Below are positions 59,073-64,000 of a stretch of 64,000 nucleotides of DNA, piece after piece (the stretch's first letter is position 1; the number at the start of each line of letters is the position of its first letter). The DNA comes from Silene latifolia (Eukaryota > Streptophyta > Magnoliopsida > Caryophyllales > Caryophyllaceae). A model generated the notes under the pieces. The model searched no databases and had not been told where the DNA came from. It worked only from the letters and a program-made list of their open reading frames with translations. The stretch is from positions 141,729,922 to 141,793,921 of the forward strand of contig NC_133538.1 of assembly GCF_048544455.1 (NCBI RefSeq). The letters are read 5' to 3'. Made by a program: the position numbers and the translations under genes.

Positions 59073-60357
59073 ATGACAATTGCAAAAAATTCTGCAATTA
59101 GTTCTTCATCTTCACCAAAAAACCAAAAAAATAGTTCTAATAATAAGTTTGATCTTCTTTCTTCTACAACACAAGAGGAATTTCCTGCTCTCGCACGCAA
59201 AGAAGGTCCTTCAGATGCAGATGTTCAAAAGGAGAAAGCTATGGGGACGATTGTTGGAATTCCTCCACTGTCGCTGGAGCCATTAGTGGAATATGTGACG
59301 GAGGAGGAAGATTAAAGTGTGGAAAGCCCGGCTGTTCTCGAACCTATTGCAGAAGGTCCTGAATTATTGCAATTTACTGAAGCGGAAGTGCAGGTTGAAT
59401 TGAACTACTGGCGTAATTCTGTTTACTGTTTCATATTGGGGGCGAATCCGCCTTGGGAGATTGTAGAGGGGTTTATCAGACGACTCCGGGTCAATTATCA
59501 GGTAGACAAACTGTCCTTTCTCCCTAATGGTGTGTTTATGGTCCGTTTTAAGAATAAAGGTGCTATGGTAATTTGTACTGAAACAAGGCCATTTTCTATT
59601 TGATAATAAGCCGTTAATAGTAAAGCCTTGGACGCCTGATGTCGAGTTGATTAAGCATGAGGTGAAATCTGTTCCGGTGTGGGTTAAACTACACCAATTG
59701 CCTCTCAAATTTTGGGGGAAAGGGATACCTAAAATTGCGGGGCTTTTGGGGAACTATATTAAATGTGATCCTGCTACTGAAGAGAAAACACGAATTGGGT
59801 ATGCTAGGGTTATGATTGAAGTTTCCTTTGGCAGTGCCTTACCTGACAAAGTGAGATTTTTAGATGAGCATGGAGATATGGTTGAGGTGGAAGTGGAATA
59901 CGAGTGGAAACCAGTGGCTTGTGATGTTTGTCATGGTGTGGGGCATCTTTCTGCTGACTGTAGGAAAGCCCATAAGAAGAAGACACAGGCTCCTCTTCCC
60001 ACCCAAAAACCAGCTGCTAAAATTTGGAGGCCAAAAGCTGTGGGGATTTCTAAATCACAGCAGGACAAGGGTAAAGCAAAGGTGACCTCTCCTGTTGTTG
60101 TGACACATAGTGGCCCTACTGTGGAAATACAACTGCAAACTCCTGTGGTGTGGCATCGTACAGGTACTTATTCCTCTGGATCTACTCCTATTCGTCCTAT
60201 AATGCGTATGAGTAGGCAAGAGACTACTGAGGGTGCATGTAGTGTCCATACTTTTGGTCAGCAAACTTTTCTAGAAGCTCTAAATAAGTCCAATACACCC
60301 AAGGTAGGCATTGGGACAAGTGGTAGTGTTCCTCACCTTGTGGTGGGGAATGTATAA
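59073..60357 (+). pseudogene. LINE ORF1 (gag-like, DUF4283 and zinc knuckle)
   Basis: ATG at 59073 begins a Ser/Asn-rich head, followed by TQEEFPALARK. A DUF4283-type domain follows (about 59380-59760, with FILGANPPWEIVEGFIRR and VWVKLHQLPLKFWG). The zinc knuckle CDVCHGVGHLSADC (C-X2-C-X4-H-X4-C) lies near 59920. A Lys/Pro/Gln-rich tail ends at TAA 60355-60357. One in-frame TAA stands at 59313-59315 and a frameshift near 59.59 kb. The protein would bind LINE RNA in the ribonucleoprotein. ORF2 starts inside its last codons. Confidence 0.87.
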
Positions 60358-63300
60358 TCTGGGTTTTTGGAATGTGAGGGGACTGAATAAGCCTACCAAA
60401 CAAAGACAAGTCAAATGGTTTATGCACACGAACAAAGTAGGTTTGTTTGGTCTCCTAGAGACAAAGATAAAGTCTTTGTCTCTGAATAGTCTCACTGGAA
60501 TTCTTATGGATGGTTGGAGTATATCAACTAACAATAGGTGGCACAAGGGGGGTAGGATTTGGATTCTGTGGAATCCTACCATTTATCAGGTTGATTTCTG
60601 TGATTATTCTGCTCAATGCATCAATATGAGGATTCTGGAAATTGGTACTGGGAAAATTTTCTTTTTGTCTATGGTTTATGGGTTCAATGATATTATTGCT
60701 AGGCAAGAGCTGTGGGAACAGCTTGTTCAGTTTGCATCTACAGTTGATGGACCATGGTTGGCCTGTGGTGATTTTAACACAGTACTCTCTCATACTGAAA
60801 GATTGGGAGGTAGCTGTAGTGATGCTGAAATAGATGATTTTCATGACTGCTTGTCTAAGTGTGGCTTAGTTGACAGTCCAGCTATGGGGTCTTTATTCAC
60901 TTGGAATAACAAGCAGGATGTTACAACTAGAGTTTACAGTAGGTTGGATAGGGCTTTGATTAATGGAGAGTGGGGACATCAGATGCCTGATATGTTTGCT
61001 CGCTTCCTACCTGAAGGTGATTTTGACCATACCCCATGTATTATGAAGTGCAGAAATCAGCATATGCATCATAAGAAACCCTTCAAGTACTATAATATGT
61101 GGGGGAAAGCTTCTCAGTATCACAATTCTATTTCTACCTGGTGGAACATGTATTTCAAGGGGACCAAAATGTTCTGTCTGGTGGCTAAGCTTAAATAGTT
61201 GAAAGGCAAGTTTAGGCAGTATAATCAGGAGCACTTTTGTGATATTGAGAAGAGTTCTATTATGGCCCTGAAGAATTTGGAGTACATTCAGAGCCAACTT
61301 GCTACTAATCCAGGTGATCTTTACTGGAGTGCAAAAGAGAGTCAGGCTTTAAATGAATACAAGGATTTGAATGATGCATGTACTCTTTTCCTGAGGTAAA
61401 AAGCTAAGGCTAGTTGGATGAAGGATGGGGATTGCAACACCAAATATTTTCATGGGGTTATTAAAAGTCATTTTTTGAGAAATCAAGTTTTGTCTATCAA
61501 AGATACTAATGGTAAGGAACATGAAGACCCTCAGCAAATTCAAGCTGCTTTTCTGAATTATTACATTCATTTGCTGGGGACTGAAAGTCATACTGTTTCT
61601 GTTAATCCCAAGATCATCAGGAAAGGGAGTGTGTGCACTGCTTCTCATGCTGCTATTTTGCTTAAGCCTGTGACTAGTGAGGAAATTAAGGCTGCTATTT
61701 TCTCTATTCCTGATCACAAGGCGCCTGGCCCAGATGGTTATTCTAGTGCTTTTTTCAAGGATTCTTGGAGTGTAATTGGTGGTGAGGTATGTGATGCTAT
61801 CAAGGATGTGTTTAGAACTGGTAAGATCCTTAAACAACTCAATACCACTATCCTTACCTTAATTCCTAAATGCAAGATGCCCACCCATGTTACTCAATTT
61901 AGGCCCATTGCTTGTTGCAATGTGTTGTACAAGTGTGTTTCTAAGCTAATTTGTGCTAGGCTGGCTGAAATTCTTCCTGATCTGATTAGCTTAAACCAGG
62001 GGGGTTTCATCAAGGGTAGGAGTATTATTGAGAACATTCTAGTGTGTGAGGATCTTGTCAGGTTGTACAATAGGCAAGCTTGCTCACCTAGGTGTATGTT
62101 CAAAATGGACTTGATGAAGGCTTATGATTCTGTGAGTTGGAAATTTTTGGGAGAGTTATTAACTGCATTTAAGTTTCCCCCTCATTTCAAAGAGTTGGTA
62201 ATGAATTGTGTGACTAGTGCTTCTTTCTCAATTGCTCTTAATTGTGATACTTTTGGTTTCTTCCCTGGGAAGAGAGGTCTTAGGCAAGGTGATCCCATGT
62301 CACCTCTTCTTTTTACCTTAAGTATGGAGTACTTGAGTAGAATTATCAAATGTGCTACTGAGAAGCTTCATTTCAATTACCATCCCTTGTGAAAATCACT
62401 GAAGTTAACCCACCTTATGTTTGCTGACGATCTTATTTTGTTTTGCAAAGGGAATGCACATTCCATTATGGTGTTGTTAAGAGCCTATTCTGCCTTTTCT
62501 GTAGCATCAGGTCTTCAGATGAATGCTCAGAAATCCTGTGCTTATTTTAATGGTGTAAGTAACAGTCTCAGGAAGGAAATTCTCTCTGTCTCTGGGTTTT
62601 CAGAAGGTAAACTGCCTTTTAAGTACCTAGGGGTACCAATTACTGCAGGAAGGCTAAAGAAAAATGATTGTGGAGTACTGATTGACAAGATAGTGGAAAG
62701 AATCAGAAGTTTGGGGGCTAGAAAATTGTCCTATGCTGGAAGACTTGTGCTAGTGTCTTCTGTCCTATCCACTATGCATAATTATTGGGCTTCAATTTTT
62801 GTTTTACCTAAGGGAGTTCTTAATAGAGTGGATGTCATTTGTAGGGACTTCCTTTGGGAAGGAAACACTGAGTATAATAGAGTACCTTCTGTTGGGTGGC
62901 ATAAAGTCTGTGTACCTAAGAGGGAGGGGGGCCTAGGATTGCATCAAAGTTACTATTGGAATGTGGCAATGGTTGGTAAACTTGTTTGGTGGTTATGTTG
63001 TAAGCCTGACAGACTGTGGGTTCAATGGGTGAACCACATCTACATTAAAAATGCTGATTGTTTGGATTATACTCCTTCTACTGATGTCACTTGGTACTGG
63101 AAGAAAGTGTGCAGAGTGAAGGAGATCATCAAAGAGGGTTTTGTGAATGGTCAGTGGAGTGTTGGTGTGGGAGATTATTCTGTCAGGAGGTGTTATGAAT
63201 GGGTGCGAGAGAGGAGGGCTCAGGTGGACTGGTATAATGCTGTCTGGTGCCCTATGGCTCTTCCTAAGCACTCTTTTGTGGCCTGGATTATTTCTCATCA

Positions 63301-63718
63301 GGGGCTCATGTTGAAGGACAGGCTGAAGTATTTCCAAGTTAGTGCTGATGATTTATGTTGCATCTGTATGCAGTACTCTGAAACCCAAGAACACCTTTTT
63401 TTAGAGTGTGTTTTCAGCAAAGCTGTTTTGCAGCAGGTGGGTTCTTGGCTCTCGGTTGATCTCAGTCAGCATAATATGTTGGCAGCCATTACTAGAAGAA
63501 GATGGAGCAAACTGAGGAAGACTATGGCTACAGCAGCTTTACTTGCTTGTTGGTATACTATATGGTTTCAACGTAATTCTGCTCGTCTGAAATTTGTTGT
63601 TGACAAACCTGAGTATGTTGCTACCCAGGTCAAAGTTTGTCTTAAAGCTAGGTTTTCTCATTGTATGCCGTCTGGAATTAAGCAAGCTGATTCCAGATGG
63701 TTGGCCACTGTTTGTTAA
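60350..63718 (+). pseudogene. LINE ORF2 (endonuclease, reverse transcriptase, zf-RVT)
   Basis: The likely start ATG at 60350 overlaps the ORF1 stop (ATGTATAA). The AP-type endonuclease (about 60360-61060) has FWNVRGLNKP, LLETKIKS, ACGDFNTVLSHTER and FDHTPC, including the expected Asn, Glu, Asp and His. RT (about 61680-62560) has DHKAPGPDGY, FRPIACCNVLYK, GLRQGDPMSPLLF and the catalytic MFADDLILF. The zf-RVT domain (about 63180-63480) has CCICMQYSETQEHLFLEC. The frame is kept over the whole 3.37 kb with three stops: TAG 61196-61198, TAA 61397-61399 and TGA 62390-62392. The TAA stands where relatives have Gln (RQK), so a C-to-T change is likely. The product would nick target DNA and prime cDNA synthesis. 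Confidence 0.92.
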
Positions 63719-63830
63719 TCTTATGTTTTAGGGGCACAAATTTGTATTAGTTTGAAAAATGTAATGTCTGGCAAAAACGGTTGTAAAATTTGCTTAATCA
63801 ATGAAATGCTTACATTTTAGCAAAAAAAAA

Positions 63831-64000
63831 AAAGTCTTAAGAAGAAAAAGCATCTACTAGGGCCTATATACACTTATCAAGCTTCCCAAGTAGACGGTTT
63901 CGCAAAATTTTTCTAACATGCAACTACATGCCATGATGCAACTAACATATAAACATCCTAATGCAAATGATTCTACCAACTAATATGACATATAAACTAA
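63831..64000 (-). other. Continuation of the gypsy internal region
   Basis: After the right LINE duplication the sequence resumes the gypsy 3' non-coding region and runs out of the window. No ORF. Confidence 0.5.

Larger units (their letters stand above)
58995..63830 (+). mobile_element. Nearly full-length L1-type LINE
   Basis: 4.8 kb flanked by the perfect 19-bp duplication AAAGTCTTAAGAAGAAAAA (58976-58994 and 63831-63849). A short 5' UTR, ORF1, ORF2, a 3' UTR of about 100 bp and an A tail (63822-63830) follow one another. The left boundary within the A run may shift by a few bases. ORF1 has one stop and one frameshift, ORF2 three in-frame stops, so the copy is inactive but recent looking. 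Confidence 0.92.
54329..64000 (-). mobile_element. Ty3/gypsy-type element, minus strand, 3' part only
   Basis: The 3' LTR occupies 54329-57925, including a LINE insertion. The internal 3' untranslated part runs from 57926 to the window end, interrupted by an L1-type LINE. The minus-strand polypurine tract TTTGGGGATA abuts the LTR at about 57926-57937. The likely target sequence TAACT (54324-54328) should recur at the other end, outside the window. No gag-pol is in view, so the lineage is open (Athila or Tat would fit the long non-coding 3' part). Confidence 0.75.

Overview
The window is plant nuclear DNA, most likely from a eudicot. Transposon load is heavy and nested, the one host gene has GT-AG introns and a secreted plant GH17 enzyme product, and the element lineages are plant-specific (Retand/Tat gypsy with antisense ORFs, SIRE copia, CACTA with Ulp1, Cassandra-type 5S LTR, Helitron). 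Retand was described from Silene, so Caryophyllaceae is a reasonable guess. This is inference; no species marker was found.

Layout. 1-1148: part of a gypsy-type LTR (minus strand) with a phased CTCGATCGAG array. 1778-29297: a Tat/Retand-type gypsy element with TSD CCTGG. Its 3' LTR is split by a CACTA DNA transposon (11605-29151) carrying a broken TNP2 transposase and a second gene of Transposase_24, DUF8039 and Ulp1 protease type. An exon of that second gene is split by a very young Angela/Tork-type copia element on the minus strand (16643-25421, TSD AAAGA, LTRs with one visible difference). 30375-34397: a second, gene-less CACTA element (TSD ATA) holding a truncated LINE, a long-TIR MITE and a 5S-like LTR fragment. 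34398-38120: AT-rich spacer with a SINE, a (TA)n tract, an hAT-type MITE and a Helitron. 38461-40064: the only host gene, an apparently intact two-exon beta-1,3-glucanase (GH17). A Helitron ends 340 bp upstream of its ATG and a Cassandra-type solo LTR starts 126 bp past its stop codon. 40568-51761: a SIRE-type copia element (TSD ACTAT) with an env-like region. 51767-53297: a Helitron terminus, a (TTA)n tract and AT-rich spacer. 53298-64000: two gypsy LTRs of one family type facing each other. The minus-strand one is broken by a 5'-truncated LINE, and its internal region by a nearly full-length L1-type LINE with both ORFs (58995-63830).

How the pieces relate. Order of insertion can be read from the nesting. 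The Retand copy is oldest of its stack (LTRs about 2.5% apart), then CACTA-1, then the copia element. CACTA-1 has two genes on one strand: the transposase has about five frame breaks, while the Ulp1 domain keeps its His-Asp-Cys triad. The least expected signal is a recurring short inverted-repeat motif, ACAG-N9-CTGT, scattered through the LTRs, gag and env-like regions of the SIRE element with constant 9-nt spacing. Ages are rough estimates from LTR differences counted by eye.
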